Shown here: one piece after another, positions 1 to 11,384 of the stretch | Layout of the letters: each line of letters begins with the position of its first letter | How positions within the stretch are numbered: position 1 is the first letter of the stretch | Assembly: GCA_034440615.1 (NCBI GenBank) | Contig: JAOTOM010005103.1 | Span: 107,501-171,500 of the forward strand | Source of the DNA: Ashinkailepas kermadecensis | Taxonomy: Eukaryota > Arthropoda > Thecostraca > Neolepadidae | Length of the DNA: 64,000 bases | Direction: 5' to 3' | Made by a program: the position numbers and the translations under genes | The notes under the pieces: generated by a model | Databases searched by the model: none | Seen by the model: only the letters and a program-made list of their open reading frames with translations | Told to the model about the DNA's origin: nothing

Positions 1-311
1 TCATGTGGCCCATGCAGTTGGCTGTGGTGGGTGTGGCGTGGCCTTGCAGCTGTGTGTCGGTCATGTGACCCATGCAGTTGGCTGTGGTGGGTGTGGCGGG
101 ACCTTGCAGCTGCGTGTCGGTCATGTGGCCCATGCAGTTGGCTGTGGTGGGTGTGGCGTGGCCTTGCAGCTGCGTGCGTGTCGGTCATGTGACCCATGCA
201 GTTGGCTGTGGTGGGTGTGGCGTGACCTTGCAGCTGCGTGTGTGTCGGTCATGTGACCCATGCAGTTGGCTGTGGTGGGTGTGGCGTGACCTTGCAGCTG
301 CGTGCGTGTCG
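1..311. repeat. 60-bp minisatellite, about 5 copies
   Basis: Each unit reads like tgtggcccatgcagttggct followed by gtggtgggtgtggcg and ccttgcagctgcgtgtcgg. The first two copies are exactly 60 bp. Later copies carry 4-bp additions (gcgtgtgt). The array runs off the left edge, so its full size is unknown. Open frames on both strands here only reflect a unit length divisible by three and no stop codons. Confidence 0.95.
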
Positions 312-639
312 GTCGGTAACCCAATCTAAACTGGAGCACGAGCGGCGTGGAGCGTGATGCACGGCACCTAATCAGGATGTACTACCGCTTAGTAAGCGCC
401 ATCGGAGCTCAGTCACCGTAGTGACATACTTGCCGTCACCATGTCTGCGTGAGCAGCGAGGAAGCGTGAGCGAGGCATTCGAACACGATGCGACTCGGGA
501 AGCTTGCGAGCATTGTTGTAAACTGTTGTAAACGCACTTCGGGCATGTCAATGCGTCCGACACGCCTAACAATGTTTTCGTCAGACTTGCCAACCGTGTC
601 GTATTGGGCAGTTTCACTGCGCATGCAGTCGGAGCAGGA
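312..639. other. Single-copy stretch, nothing recognised
   Basis: No repeat, tRNA-like box or convincing coding frame is seen between the 60-bp array and the next short array. The minus-strand open frames here show no family I recognise. Confidence 0.6.
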
Positions 640-765
640 GTCGTGACGCCCGCAGTGTCATCGCTGTCGTGACGCCCGCAGTGCCATCGCTGTCGTGACG
701 AGTACGCCGACGGTGCATTGGGTGGCGTCATGACGCCCGCAGTACAATCACTGTCGTGACGGGCA
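640..765. repeat. 26-bp short tandem repeat, 3-4 copies
   Basis: The unit begins gtcgtgacgcccgcagtg and ends catcgct. Starts fall at 640, 666 and 692, and a degenerate copy lies near 728-757. The CGTGACG core recurs in the array at 985-1373. Confidence 0.8.
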
Positions 766-984
766 CGTGGGTGGCGTCGGCCGTGACTGACGTCATCGTC
801 GGCTGCTCCGGCTGGGACGTCACGGCGCGTGACGCGTCGTGACACCGCGTATTGCCGCATAGTCGTGCCGTGACGTCGGTGAAACCCGGCCGGTGACGCC
901 ACGCGGGTCGCCGACCGCGCCCGCGCGTCACGAAAAGCGCGCGTGTCGCCATCGGTCGCGACGACTCGCAGGGATTTCGCGACG

Positions 985-1373
985 ACGCTGACGTTGGCTG
1001 CTGCCGTGACGTTGTGGCTGCTGCCGTGACGTTGGTGGCTGTTGCCGTGCCGTTGGTAGCTGTTGTCGTGATGTTGGTAGCTGTTGTCGTGATGTTGGTA
1101 GCTGTTGTCGTGATGTTGGTGGCTGTTGCCGTGATGTTGGTGGATGCTGACGTGACGTTGGTGGATTCTACCGTGACGTTGGTGGCTGCCGTGACGTTGG
1201 TGGCTGCTGCCGTGATGTTGGTGGATTCTACCGTGACGTTGGTGGATTCTACCGTGACGTTGGTGGCTGCTGCCGTGACGTTGGTGGATGTTGTGACGTT
1301 GGTGGCTGCCGTGACGTTGGTGGATGCTGCCGTGACGTTGGTGGATGCTGCCGTGACGTTGGTGGATGCTGAC
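985..1373. repeat. 18/21-bp minisatellite with TGACGTTGG core
   Basis: Repeated gccgtgacgttggtggct, with an optional extra gct and variants tgatgttgg and tggattcta. Units are multiples of three, so a plus-strand frame reads as (V-T-L-V-A/D-A)n and a minus-strand frame as (S-T-N-V-T)n. The lack of flanking coding signal argues against a protein. TGACGT resembles a CREB/ATF half site, but this is sequence resemblance only. Confidence 0.92.
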
Positions 1374-1620
1374 AGCACAGTGTGTCCGAATTCGCTATTT
1401 TAGACGCCGAAGCAAGGATGTAAGTGCATTTTCAAATCGAATTAGCTCCCAAATACTGAGAAACATAGTTTTAAAAATCTGAATTTGTGTTTAGTTAATG
1501 GTCACGAATCAGCTAAACGCGGCTCCATTTCCATTAGCTGTCCCAAATTCTGCAGGAATAGTGTGTTTGCTTGATATGCTGACATCTAACTATGTCCACA
1601 TTGCGGCCGCTGCACGCGGG
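1374..1620. other. Single-copy AT-richer spacer
   Basis: A short spacer between two arrays. No feature recognised. Confidence 0.6.
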
Positions 1621-2402
1621 CCGTGTCCCGGTCCTGCTGCCGTGTCCCGGTCCTGCTGCCTTGTCCCGGTCCTGCTGCCGTGTACCGGTCCTGCTGCCGT
1701 GTCCCGGTCCTGCTGCCGTGTCCCGGTCCTGCTGCCGTGTACCGGTCTTGCGCGTCCTGCTGCCGTGTCCCGGTCCTGCTGTCGTGTCCCGGTCCTGCTG
1801 CCGTGTCCCGGTCCTGCTGCCATGTCCCGGTCCTGCTGCCGTGTCCCGGTCCTGCTGCCGTGTCCCGGTCCTGCTGCCGTGTCCCGGTCCTGCTGTCGTG
1901 TACCGGTCCTGCTGCCGTGTCCCGGTCCTGCTGCCGTGTCCCGGTCCTGCTGCCGTGTCCCGGTCCTGCTGCCGTGTCCCGGTCCTGCTGCCGTGTACCG
2001 GTCCTGCTGCCGTGTCCCGGTCCTGCTGTCGTGTCCCGGTCCTGCTGTCGTGTCCCGGTCCTGCTGCCATGTCCCGGTCCTGCTGCCGTGTCCCGGTCCT
2101 GCTGCCGTGTCCCGGTCCTGCTGCCGTGTCCCGGTCCTGCTGCCGTGTCCCGGTCCTGCTGCCGTGTCCCGGTCCTGCTGCCGTGTACCGGTCCTGCTGC
2201 CGTGTCCCGGTCCTGCTGCCATGTCCCGGTCCTGCTGCCGTGTCCCGGTCCTGCTGCCTTGTCCCGGTCCTGCTGCCGTGTCCCGGTCCTGCTGCCGTGT
2301 CCCGGTCCTGCTGCTGTGTCCCGGTCCTGCTGCCGTGTCCCGGTCCTGCTGCCGTGTCCCGGTCCTGCTGCTGTGTCCCGGTCCTGCTGCCGTGTCCCGT
2401 CT
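1621..2402. repeat. 19-bp minisatellite, about 41 copies
   Basis: Unit gtcccggtcctgctgccgt with single-base variants (gtaccgg, ccatg, ccttg, gtcgtg) and one disrupted copy near 1741-1760. As 19 is not a multiple of three and the unit lacks stops in any phase, long frames open on both strands, up to 335 aa on plus and 326 aa on minus. All are artefacts of the array. Confidence 0.97.
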
Positions 2403-2469
2403 GCTGATCCGGTCAGCGTGCAAGTTTGTCCAGGAAAATAAGTGGAAATGCTGCTTAGTGATTGGTGGT

Positions 2470-2622
2470 CGCGGTAGCTCAGTCGCTGGGGCATTCTACT
2501 TTTGACCGTGAGATCGTGGGTTCGAATCCCACAACCGGCGGGATTACTGGGTCCTGCCGCCACCAACTGGCGTGGGGGGTTGGCAACGCTGTGACCTAGC
2601 AGTTGAATGCGTCGTAAAAGGA
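2470..2622 (+). mobile_element. SINE-A, divergent near-complete copy (tRNA-derived)
   Basis: The tRNA-like head has a good A box (tagctcagtcgctgg, 2475-2489) and a perfect B box (ggttcgaatcc, 2519-2529). These are the internal RNA polymerase III promoter of tRNA-derived SINEs. The body follows, then the family 3' end gcgtcgtaaaa. The loop region gtgacctagcagttgaatgc is nearly that of the short tail-B insertions, so this copy links the two kinds. No clear target-site duplication was found, which fits an old copy. Confidence 0.85.
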
Positions 2623-2954
2623 CCGAGGCTATCCACTAATTGGTAAAGGTTCGTACTTCCCGGAGAATATCAATAATCATGGTTCTTTATGTGTAAATGC
2701 AATTTAATGCATCCCGTTATCAGTGTGTAAGATAGTGCTTGTTGTGCTACTTTCACTCAGCCTTACCCCAATATATTCAATGCGTACGAGCCGTCATTCT
2801 TGTGTTTGTGAATTTCGGCATTATGCGGATTTTTTCATCACATAACTAACGATAAGCTGCTTTTTCAAGCAGTCCTGGGTCCGCCACGCGTTTGTGCTCA
2901 GCTGTGCGTGTTGCTCTCCTGCCGATCCCCACTGTGCGGATCATCCGTGCCATT
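2623..2954. other. Single-copy spacer
   Basis: AT-richer sequence with no recognised feature. Confidence 0.55.
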
Positions 2955-3158
2955 GCGACTCCCCGCCCGACACTCGGCATCGCTGATGATGGCAGTCTTG
3001 ACGGCACGCGGCTGTGCGGCCTGCGACTCCCCGCCCGACACTCGACATCGCTGATGATGGCAGTCTTGACGGCACGCGGCTGGGCGGCCTGCGACTCCCC
3101 GCCCTACACTCGACATCGCTGATGATGGCAGTCTGGACGGCACGCGGCTGGGCGGCCT
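2955..3158. repeat. 68-bp tandem repeat, 3 copies
   Basis: Units start gcgactccccgcccgacact at 2955, 3023 and 3091 with exact 68-bp spacing and few differences. The next start (3159) runs straight into a SINE-A body, so part of the unit may come from the SINE's 5' region. Confidence 0.93.
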
Positions 3159-3162
3159 GCGA

Positions 3163-3278
3163 GTTTCCCCACCAGCCGGCGGAAATGCCGAGTCCACTCG
3201 CGACCAAGCGGCGTGAGAGGCTGGCGACGCTACATGATCTAGCAGCTCGACTAGTCGTAAAATGAACCAAGGATGCAA
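3163..3278 (+). mobile_element. SINE-A fragment (3' two thirds)
   Basis: Matches the SINE-A body: cgcgaccaagcggcgtgaga, then ggctggcgacgct, tagcagctcgactagtcgtaaaa. The tRNA head is missing or has been overwritten by the 68-bp repeat. Confidence 0.75.
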
Positions 3279-4491
3279 ATCGTCCAGCTTGTGGCCGACC
3301 TTGTGACCAGTGCCGCCGGCCACCGGCAGCACCGGCTCCGTGGCGGGTTTTTGTCGTTCTTTGTAGCTCTGGTCAGTTGTCACCAACCACCAGTCACCAG
3401 TCACCAGTCACTAGTCACTAGTCACCAGTCCGAGTGACTCTGTGGTGCTGAAATTCTGAAATTTGAGTGGAGATCCGCACTTCACGGCATTTGCTTTGAC
3501 ATCACTGTTTGACATCATTAAGTACCAGTTTTGCCTTTTTTGGTCCAGATTATGAGTGAGCTTTGAGTCTTTGAAAGCGCTCATGGCATCTGGCAGCACT
3601 ACTGCCCACTGGTCAAGGCAGAAGCTACAATACTGGCATCAACACCATCGTTAAACAATCAACAAAGGCTATAGAAAATTACTCGTTAATTGGCATTATC
3701 CATATATGTTTGCACATTTGTTTAACATCAGTTGACTTGTTCACATCATCGCTGTCCCCGTCCAGTCTACAGTCAATGTCAGGACACCGGCTGATCAGCA
3801 CGTTAAGCTGCCATCAGCACGCTCCTGCGCGTCGCGTGCTCTGTGGCGGCACCACCAGCAGCTGACGCTGTTTACCGTGGGACCTTGTGTAGGTCAGGCG
3901 CGCGTGTGCGCTCATTGTGGGCTGGTGGGCGGCGTTTTTGCGGCGCCGGCGGTGGTCCGACACTGGGCCGCACCGACTGTGGCGGCCTTTGTGTGTGTGT
4001 GTGTGTGTGTGTGTCCATCTGTGCCGGTGTGCCAGTCCCGCGGCCGCATCTGTTGGCTGCCCGGCATGTTGTGCTGCGCTCAACTTGTTGGTATTTACGA
4101 ATTGCCGCCGACAGTCTTGAGTGGCGGGTTTCAATGCTCAAAGGCAGTACTGTAAAACGTCCAGTCTGGGTCAGTCATGTGGCATGTTGGTGCTCAAGTG
4201 TTTACGCTAGTCGGCACATGGGCGCAGTTGTGTGCGGTTCTAAATGCAGCCGTGCGGAAGGGTTTGCCGGCCGTGCGGAAGGGGGGGAGAATTGCCTGAT
4301 GAGTTGTTCGAGCTTTCAAACGTGGCACAGCCAACTTTTGTGCTGTGGAACAAAGAAAGCGTGTCGCGGTCCGCTACCTCGGCTGTTCGATTTGTGGGTT
4401 TTGGGGGATGGGATGGGCTTGAAGGCGCATCAACAGTGTTGATCATACAGCGATTCGTGGGTTTGTGACTTGCCGCCGCACATATATCCTG
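3279..4491. other. Single-copy stretch with short repeats only
   Basis: Contains a run of six heptamers (cagtcac/tagtcac, about 3389-3429) and the GT run listed separately. Overlapping small frames at 3843-4468 resemble no family I know and are probably chance. Confidence 0.6.
3991..4014. repeat. (GT)12 microsatellite
   Basis: An uninterrupted GT dinucleotide run. Confidence 0.97.
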
Positions 4492-4603
4492 TATATCCAC
4501 GTCATCTCACGTCTCGTATCCTACCTGGATATCCACATCATCTCACGTCTCGTTTGCTACCTGGATATCCACACCATCTTACGTCTTGTATCCTGCCTGG
4601 ATA
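4492..4603. repeat. 36-bp tandem repeat, 3 copies
   Basis: Unit starts atatccacgtcatctcacgt and ends cctacctgg. Three diverged copies lie in a row. Confidence 0.9.
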
Positions 4604-5140
4604 TGAGACGCGTCTGGGCTTCACCATCGCTTATAATCGTGGAAATCTGAGTCTGCGAAGTTACGTACATTTGCCCACGCCATGCACACTGAACAGGCCT
4701 TAGGAACATCGTAAAGTGAACCGTTTGCATGAGCTGGTACTAGAGTGTCTTAAATTTCAGGACGTTTCACTAACAAATTGTGTAATGCAAGGCAATATCT
4801 CGCTGACTATTTTTACTTCCGATCTAGTTAAACATGAATATTTTTTTTGGTTTCCAATGAAGGTGTCACAAATGCCTACTCTCATCAGCACGCAGTAAAC
4901 GCATCAATACGATATGGCAGGTGAGCTTCTCTCGGTGTAACGGCCACGGGCCAGCTCGAAGCTCTATGTTGCCGCATCATCTGTCAGAGTATCTATCCGG
5001 ATATCTATCCGGATGGGAAGGTTGGGATGAAGGCTGGCCGTGCCGAATGATGATGGGAGATGGAAGAATATCCTGTCCTGCTATGCAAAAAGCTTCCGTT
5101 ATGCAAGTGCAGTGGCAGTCACATTGGACACCGAACTGTC
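4604..5140. other. Single-copy stretch, nothing recognised
   Basis: AT-rich sequence without boxes, arrays or a credible coding frame. Confidence 0.55.
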
Positions 5141-5450
5141 CATCTGGGAGCGGTAACCAGTGTATCCTGGCCATCTGGGAGCGGTAACCAATTGTATCCT
5201 GGCCGTCTGGGAGCGGTAACCAGTGTATCCTGGCCATCTGGGAGCGGTAACCAATGTATCCTGGCCATCTGGGAGCGGTAACCACTGTACCCGTGCCGCC
5301 TGGGAGCGGTAACCAGTGTACCCGGGCCGTGTGGGAGCGGTAACCACTGTACCCGGGCCATCTGGGAGCGGTAACCACTGTACCCGGGCCGTCTGGGAGC
5401 GGTAACCAATGTATCCTGGCCATCTGGGAGCGGTAACCACTGTACCCGGG
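5141..5450. repeat. 31-bp minisatellite, about 10 copies
   Basis: The unit is catctgggagcggtaacca plus gtgtatcctggc, with a subset carrying ctgtacccggg instead. The frames on both strands are array artefacts. Confidence 0.95.
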
Positions 5451-6762
5451 TCATCTGAGATATCTGAGATACTCAATCTGAAACTGAGTGGACGGCAGCC
5501 AAGACTGCAGCACTGGATAGGGAGGGATATTGCTGGTATCTATGTAGGTAAGAGTGTGCAATTTGAAGGCCGTAGGTCGTCATAAAGATCGTAAGGCTTC
5601 AATCCGCCTTGATCGAAGTTGCCCTGAATTGCCAATTTAGCTTTGTATGTTTATCCCCACGTTTGGTGATTGCTTTTGCTAGGCTGGACTTTCGGAAACA
5701 AGCCCACACAAAGCACAACTTTTTGTGCTGAACCAGCCAATCAACGAGTTCTGCAGAAGAACGCAGGCATCAGGCTCGAAGTTTAGTCGGAGCCTTCGCA
5801 CAGCTACCCTCCCCAGCTACTATCAGCATTGGGACATGCTGGTCCGTTTACAACAAGTCAGGAAGAGTCTGCATTAGCAGTTATCAGGGTCTTCACACAG
5901 ACCAACAGTAGCTCGTAGCCACAGAGGGTGGTGAGTGGTGATCTTATTCAGTTCCGAAAAAATTGACCATCGACTTCAACTTGTTTAAAGTCATGTTGAG
6001 CTTAGCTGTGGTGCAGAAGTGGTGATGTGTTTGGGAAGAGTTCCGCACCATTATTAGGTCCTTAATAATCGAGTGGCAGTAAAGCTTTCTTTGGCACTTT
6101 TCGCGACTATTTTCTTACGTCTACCCTATATCTTGGATAATGATTCAATATGGGCGCGTCTGCTCCCAAAGTTTGCATCACTTGTGCCGGGTGTCAATTA
6201 TCGAAGTGAACGCGCTTTTCACTACGTCCGTGTCGCGGCTTTTGAATTGCCGCCATATTTGCTGCCACTGATGCCTTGCTCTGTGCGTGCATGGTAAGGC
6301 AGATGTGTGGAGGCGTGGGTGACACACAATACACTTTATTTTATAAATGTGCATGGCTATCCACATTGATTGTATCACTTGCTCCCGACGTCTATCACGG
6401 TCCGTTGCGGATCTAACTAATGATCACTGTTACTTTTTTGCTGATGAGAGGCGCTCCTGATGGTCTGGCTGCAAAAGATTCACTTTCTACTTGGAAGATG
6501 AACGAGATACGCGTCGGCTGTGACTTGGACTCGTGGGGCTATTGGCTGCTCCATTGTCAGCCACGGGCCAGTGGCGCCGGCTTTCTTCTCGTCAGCAGGC
6601 CGACAGGGCCGATTACGCTGGGCTGGAGACAGAGGGGCGTGGCACTGGGAGCGGTGTAAGGTCGGCACCGTTACCTCTTGTATCACGCTCGGCTGGTGGA
6701 TCGAAGACTGTGTTGATGGAGGTCTGGCCGGCTGAGATTGCTCGTCGGGAGCTGGATATCGC
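5451..6762. other. Single-copy stretch, no gene recognised
   Basis: The longest repeat-free block near the left end. Small open frames at 6073-6297 and 6420-6808 match no family I can name. It could be intron or intergenic. Confidence 0.55.
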
Positions 6763-6863
6763 GGTATCTGTGTATATATGTGTATATATACGGTATATAT
6801 ATATATAAATATATGTACTAAATGACCTATGCAGTCGATGCGCCCCTCAACCACAATAACAAA
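6763..6863 (+). mobile_element. Tail-B retroposed insertion, with TA-rich 5' part
   Basis: The 3' part reads aatgacctatgcagtcgatg, then cgcccctcaaccacaataac, as in other tail-B insertions. It appears flanked by ggatatcgc (6754-6762 and 6864-6872), a possible target-site duplication. The inside is mostly (TA)/(TATG) repeat, so the left boundary is uncertain. Confidence 0.55.
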
Positions 6864-7059
6864 GGATATCGCCGTGTTGGTTAGGTTAGCTCGTGCCTGC
6901 CGTCGTTTTAACACTGCTCACACGTTTCATGTCTTGCCAGGAGGATTTTTGATACGTGAGTAATTGTTTTGTTGTGATTGTGGCATGCGTTCGTGACTTT
7001 GTGACATTACAAGACGTGATATGCTTTGTTTAAAATGATTTGACGTGGAAGGTTTCACC

Positions 7060-7122
7060 TTCGGCGCAAAATAACCCAAGTAGTCTGCGCGCCCTAAAGC
7101 ACCAATCCACCACCACCACATT
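7060..7122 (+). mobile_element. Tail-B retroposed insertion with TSD
   Basis: Contains ggcgcaaaataaccc, the closing stem gcgcgccct, then aaagcaccaatccaccacc. A 12-bp duplication with one mismatch (gaaggYttcacc) flanks it at 7048-7059 and 7123-7134. The stem GGCGC pairs with GCGCC. No tRNA head is present. Confidence 0.72.
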
Positions 7123-7234
7123 GAAGGCTTCACCACAGCGGACCAGTTCTCTCTCTGACAGCGATATCCTGACGTTCGAGGTAGTTCCGACGGTTCCAAC
7201 ATTCCGAGACAGTTCCACATTCCACCTGCAGGTC

Positions 7235-7430
7235 CCGTGTAGCAACAGAGTAGGGCGCAGAACGTGGAAGCCGTCCGCTGTGGCGTGCCGGTTCGAATCC
7301 CACATAGCGCGCGTCCTTCTGGCCGGCCAAGTTCGACTGCCAGCCGCACAGGGAGTGTCTCGACTGTCGACTCGACTCGACTCCGCGTCGGGGAGGCACT
7401 CCAGACCGCTCAAATCACGCTGTTGAACTG
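7235..7430 (+). mobile_element. tRNA-like SINE head, degenerate
   Basis: A strong B box (ccggttcgaatcccac, about 7288-7303) is followed by a SINE-like body (cttctggccggccaagttcg). The A box is weak and the 3' tail is not seen. It may be a decayed SINE of another subfamily. A true tRNA is unlikely because no acceptor stem is evident. Confidence 0.4.
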
Positions 7431-8479
7431 AAATTTCCCGATCGCGTGATGGGTTAAGGGTCGATGCAGCGAGCTCCACGTAGCATGTGTCTCGTCCCCG
7501 CACAGCCACGGAAGCACATGCGAATTGAATATGTTTAGAAAAAGTAGCGAAGGATTCCTCCGTGCATATGTTTGTTTTGGTACGTTTCCATTGCAATGTC
7601 ATGGTGACTACTAGTCTTGTCGTAGTGCTGTCTTGTGTTGCCGACATGTCTTTCGATCAGTCATCGCCCTGGCGTCCTGATATTTTTCGAACTGCTATGC
7701 GCTGTAGCTGTCACTTTGAGCAGTGCCTTGGAGACATGCCAGGCATTGTGGGCATCTGGTAATCATTACGCCGCACAATAAACCAATGGGTATGCTCCCT
7801 GCCGAAACGGTTCGCAGGTATTGACTGTCGCATGGCCTCTTACAGCACAGGAACTTCGATAAGGACATATACAATGACACGGTTCCATATCTGATGACAT
7901 GCCCACTGCCTCGTTTAGGTTGAATTTATATTTCTTTAAATATGTCAACCCCTGTTTCGGATGCAGTGGCCTATCCTGTTTGGCTACAAGCACTATTGCA
8001 GGCTTGGTTTATGTTGGACGTTCATATGGTCAGCTGTCTGATAATCAGGAGAGCCACCTTATGAGTGTCCCAGGACCTGTCAGGACACAAAGGTCATCAG
8101 TCAGCGTAAATCTGTTTCAGTTCGAATGATATTTGTATCTTTTGTAACCTGGGGGGGTCAGGTAGGCTGCCACCAGGCATTAGTTGGATAAATATGTTGA
8201 TGAGCACATCAGCTGGGTAGCGAGCTATTGGCGTGAAGAATCCTCCGGGGCCACATTGCTGCTGATAATTAATAATTAAATCAACGGTCGAGGGGATTTG
8301 TCCATTGTCCTTTGTCCAGTCGGACGACTGATGAATGTCTTGTCTGAAGTGTCGTTCTCAACAATATATACCCCTCGCTGATATACACTGCATGAAAGTT
8401 ATGTGGCACAATAGGGCCAGGTAGACCCACTATGTGAGCCTTGATGCCATTGTGAACCGCACTTTGATAACACCGTGAG
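7431..8479. other. Single-copy stretch, nothing recognised
   Basis: No arrays or family-level coding similarity are visible. Open frames at 7562-7762 and 7899-8129 are short and unrecognised. Confidence 0.55.
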
Positions 8480-8541
8480 TTATGGGCGCAAAATGACCTC
8501 AGTTGTCCAGGCGCCCTAAATCCCAAGTAGCTAACTAACTA
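8480..8541 (+). mobile_element. Tail-B retroposed insertion
   Basis: The sequence tgggcgcaaaatgacctcag is followed by the closing stem gcgccct, then aaatcccaagtagctaactaac. GGGCGC and GCGCCC form a perfect 6-bp stem. The TAAC tail abuts the 20-bp array. No TSD was found. Confidence 0.7.
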
Positions 8542-9355
8542 GGTGGATTTTACTCACACCCGGTGGATTGTACTCACACTCCGGGGATTGTACTCACACT
8601 CCGGGGGTTGTACTCACACTCCGGGGATTGTACTCACACTCCGGGGGTTGTACTCACACTCCGGGGGTTGTACTCACACTCCGGGGGTTGTACTCACACT
8701 CCGGGGGTTGTACTCACACTCCGGGGTTGTACTCACACTCCGTGGGTTGTACTCACACTCCGGGGGCTGTACTCACACTCCGGGGATTGTACTCACACTC
8801 CGGGGGTTGTACTCACACTCCGGGGGTTGTACTCACACTCCGGGGTTGTACTCACACTCCGGGGGTTGTACTCACACTCCGGGGGTTGTACTCACACTCC
8901 GGGGGTTGTACTCACACTCCGGGGGTTGTACTCACACTCCGTGGGTTGTACTCACACTCCGGGGGCTGTACTCACACTCCGGGGATTGTACTCACACTCC
9001 GGGGGTTGTACTCACACTCCGGGGATTGTACTCACACTCCGGGGGTTGTACTCACACTCCGGGGGTTGTACTCACACTCCGGGGGTTGTACTCACACTCC
9101 GGGGGTTGTACTCACACTCCGGGGGTTGTACTCACACTCCGTGGGTTGTACTCACACTCCGGGGGCTGTACTCACACTCCGGGGGTTGTACTCACACTCC
9201 GGGGGTTGTACTCACACTCCGGGGGTTGTACTCACACTCCTGGGGTTGTACTCACACTCCGGGGTTGTACTCACACTCCGGGGGTTGTACTCACACTCCG
9301 GGGGTTGTACTCGCACTCCGGGGGTTGTACTCACACTCCGGGGGTTGTACTCACT
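8542..9355. repeat. 20-bp minisatellite, about 40 copies
   Basis: Unit gggggttgtactcacactcc. Variants have four Gs, a T in the G run (cgtggg), or ggattg. Length changes in the G run shift phase, so all three plus-strand frames stay open for long distances. These are not genes. Confidence 0.97.
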
Positions 9356-9412
9356 CCCCTGTACCCAGCCGCCACTCCAGGTGTCACGCCGCCGGTTCCA
9401 ACTGGCTGTCCC

Positions 9413-9717
9413 AGGCACCGTCCCCGGTACCGCAACGACAACCCCAGGAGCTGACCCGCTGCCCACATACACCAGGCACCTTCCCCGATACAGCAACGGC
9501 CACCTTAGGGGCCGACCCGCCGCCCACACACACCAGGCACCGTCCCCGATACAGCAGCAGCCACCCCAGGAGCCGACCCGCCGCCCACATACACCAGGCA
9601 CCGTCCCCGGTACAGCAGCGGCCACCCTATGGGCCGACCCGCCGCCCACACACACCAGGCACCGTCCCCGGTACAGCAGCGGCCACCCCAGGAGCCGACC
9701 CGCTGCCCACACACGCC
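9413..9717. repeat. 61-bp minisatellite, 5 copies
   Basis: Units start aggcaccgtccccggtac at 9413, 9474, 9535, 9596 and 9657 and end in ccacacacacc. GC-rich. Open frames on both strands are by-products. Confidence 0.95.
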
Positions 9718-9799
9718 AGGCAGCGGCGTCGGGCGCGCCAATTCTGAGCCCTGTCACACCGCGCCATCAGGCCGGGCCGACTGTTTGATGCGGCTGTTG

Positions 9800-9925
9800 A
9801 TGCGGCCGCCCTGGTCACGGCCGCCCTGGTACCGGCCGCCCTGGTCCCGGCCGCCCCGGTCCCGGCCGCCCCGGTCCCGGCCGCCCCGGGCCCTGGTCCC
9901 GGCCGCCCCGGTCCCGGCCGCCGCT
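9800..9925. repeat. GC-rich 12/15-bp repeat (ccggccgccccggtc)
   Basis: Repeated ccggccgccctggtc or ccggccgccccggtc, about nine copies, nearly all G and C. Confidence 0.9.
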
Positions 9926-10028
9926 GAAGTGTCGGTTAGTGAGCCGCTGGGCGCGCTGCATCAGCGGTGTAGCAGCTCGCCATCGCTAAATGTCCTCATC
10001 GTGAGGCTGCGTGGGGCGGCACTGCAGC

Positions 10029-10066
10029 CCCCCCCCCCCCCCCCCCCCTCCCCCCCTCCCTCCCGT
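10029..10066. repeat. Poly-C tract
   Basis: A run of about two dozen C followed by C-rich sequence broken by single T. Its exact length in the assembly is doubtful, as homopolymers are error-prone. Confidence 0.85.
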
Positions 10067-10488
10067 CTACCAGGGACGGACCCAGAAACAAAGGGAGACG
10101 TAGTGTGCGGGACAGCCACGTCAGTCTCATCAACACAATGGTCAACACGCTATTATCTCCCAAAATGCCATTGGTTTAGGATACATTAGCGCTCAGCATA
10201 TTACAATTGTACCATTAGGAGGTGGTACGAAGGTGGAACAAATAGAGCAAATTGCAATTGTGTGTCCAGACACACGTTTGGCAACTACAGTTGTCTCTGT
10301 GCGCCTTTCATCCGCCATTGTCCCTCACACGTGCATGAGCTTCTCCACCCTGAACAAATCAGGCTGAAGGTGCTACGTTGGCTCAGTGCATTTCAGCACA
10401 GAGGTCAAGCATGTGTCACCTTTGTCAAACATGCATGTCTCAGTGAATCATGCATCCTATAATATGCTGCCTAGGCTCTGGCTCTGCC
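10067..10488. other. Single-copy spacer
   Basis: No feature recognised. Confidence 0.5.
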
Positions 10489-10670
10489 CCTCTCCTTGTC
10501 CCTGTGCCTGTCCTTGTCCCCGTCCCTGTCTCTGTCTCTGTGTCTTTCTCTGTCTCTGTCTCTGTCTCTGTCTCTGTCTCTGTCTCTGTCTATATGTGTA
10601 TGTCTGTGTGTCTGTATGCGTGTCTATCCGTCTCTGCATCTGTCTTTTCTGCATCTCTGTATCTATATCT
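10489..10670. repeat. Polypyrimidine (TCTGTC)n microsatellite
   Basis: The core at 10525-10590 is tctgtctctgtctctg. Flanks degrade to cctgtcc and tgtatgtc variants. Confidence 0.9.
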
Positions 10671-10841
10671 CTCTTGATGGTGTTTGTAAGCAATGTCAGC
10701 GTCGTACTGCCTAACCCTCGTAGTGTAAGTGCGGCTTCAAGGAGCATGAGATATTTGAGATATTGAACAATGATGACACTTAATATGACCTTGAAGTTAT
10801 ACAAATATTGCCAAGAATTACAATGTTTTATGGCGATTAGA

Positions 10842-10967
10842 CTATCGTACACGGCACTTGATCGGAATCACATCGTAAACATGCAAAGTTCATCTAATCC
10901 AATAAATCCAGTTGGGTGAGTTTTGCATGTTTGCGAAGTGATTCTGATGAAGTGCCGTGCACGATAG
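10842..10967. other. 126-nt foldback: 46-nt inverted repeat arms
   Basis: The left arm 10842-10887 starts ctatcgtacacggcactt. The right arm is 10922-10967. Of 46 positions, 41 pair by Watson-Crick rules, two are G-U and three are mismatched. The loop is 34 nt. It could be a microRNA-like hairpin or a relic of a foldback element. The strand cannot be told. Confidence 0.7.
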
Positions 10968-11077
10968 CTCAATGAATCTAAAATATTGTAATTTTTGGCT
11001 TCAAATAAAATAATCGGAACCGTCTATTTTTACCTTGAACGAGATCATATTAAATGTAGCCCTAATAGTCAGAGCAC

Positions 11078-11200
11078 GGTTTCCGCGTCCTACTGCCCAC
11101 CCCTGGCAGTGTTTGGGCACGGTCTTCGTGTCCTACACCCCACCCCTGGTAGTGTTTGGGCACGGTCTCCGCGTTCTACTGCCCACCACCAGTAGTGTTT
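11078..11200. repeat. 43-bp tandem repeat, 2.9 copies
   Basis: Units start at 11078, 11121 and 11164 (ggtttccgcgtcctactgcc, ending agtgtttgggcac). Confidence 0.9.
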
Positions 11201-11384
11201 AGTACTGTTTGGGTGTGTTCTCCGTCACGCTTGATCCCCGGGGTCTTGACAGGATGTGTGCGTGGAGACGGCTTGTTTTCCGTCACCTGCGTGTGCTCTG
11301 GGAGCACGGAAGCACGCAGTGACAGGCAAGGCTGTAATCAGCCTCGACACGGCCTACTGCCGCCGTCCTCCGTCGATCTGGGGG

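Noticed and set aside
1498..2566. Overlapping 178-335 aa frames on both strands
   Set aside because: Created by the 19-bp array. The unit has no stops in any phase on either strand.
8543..9788. Frames of 303-406 aa with S-H-S-G-G-C-T-H-T-P repeats
   Set aside because: 20-bp and 61-bp arrays. Phase shifts at the G run join all frames.
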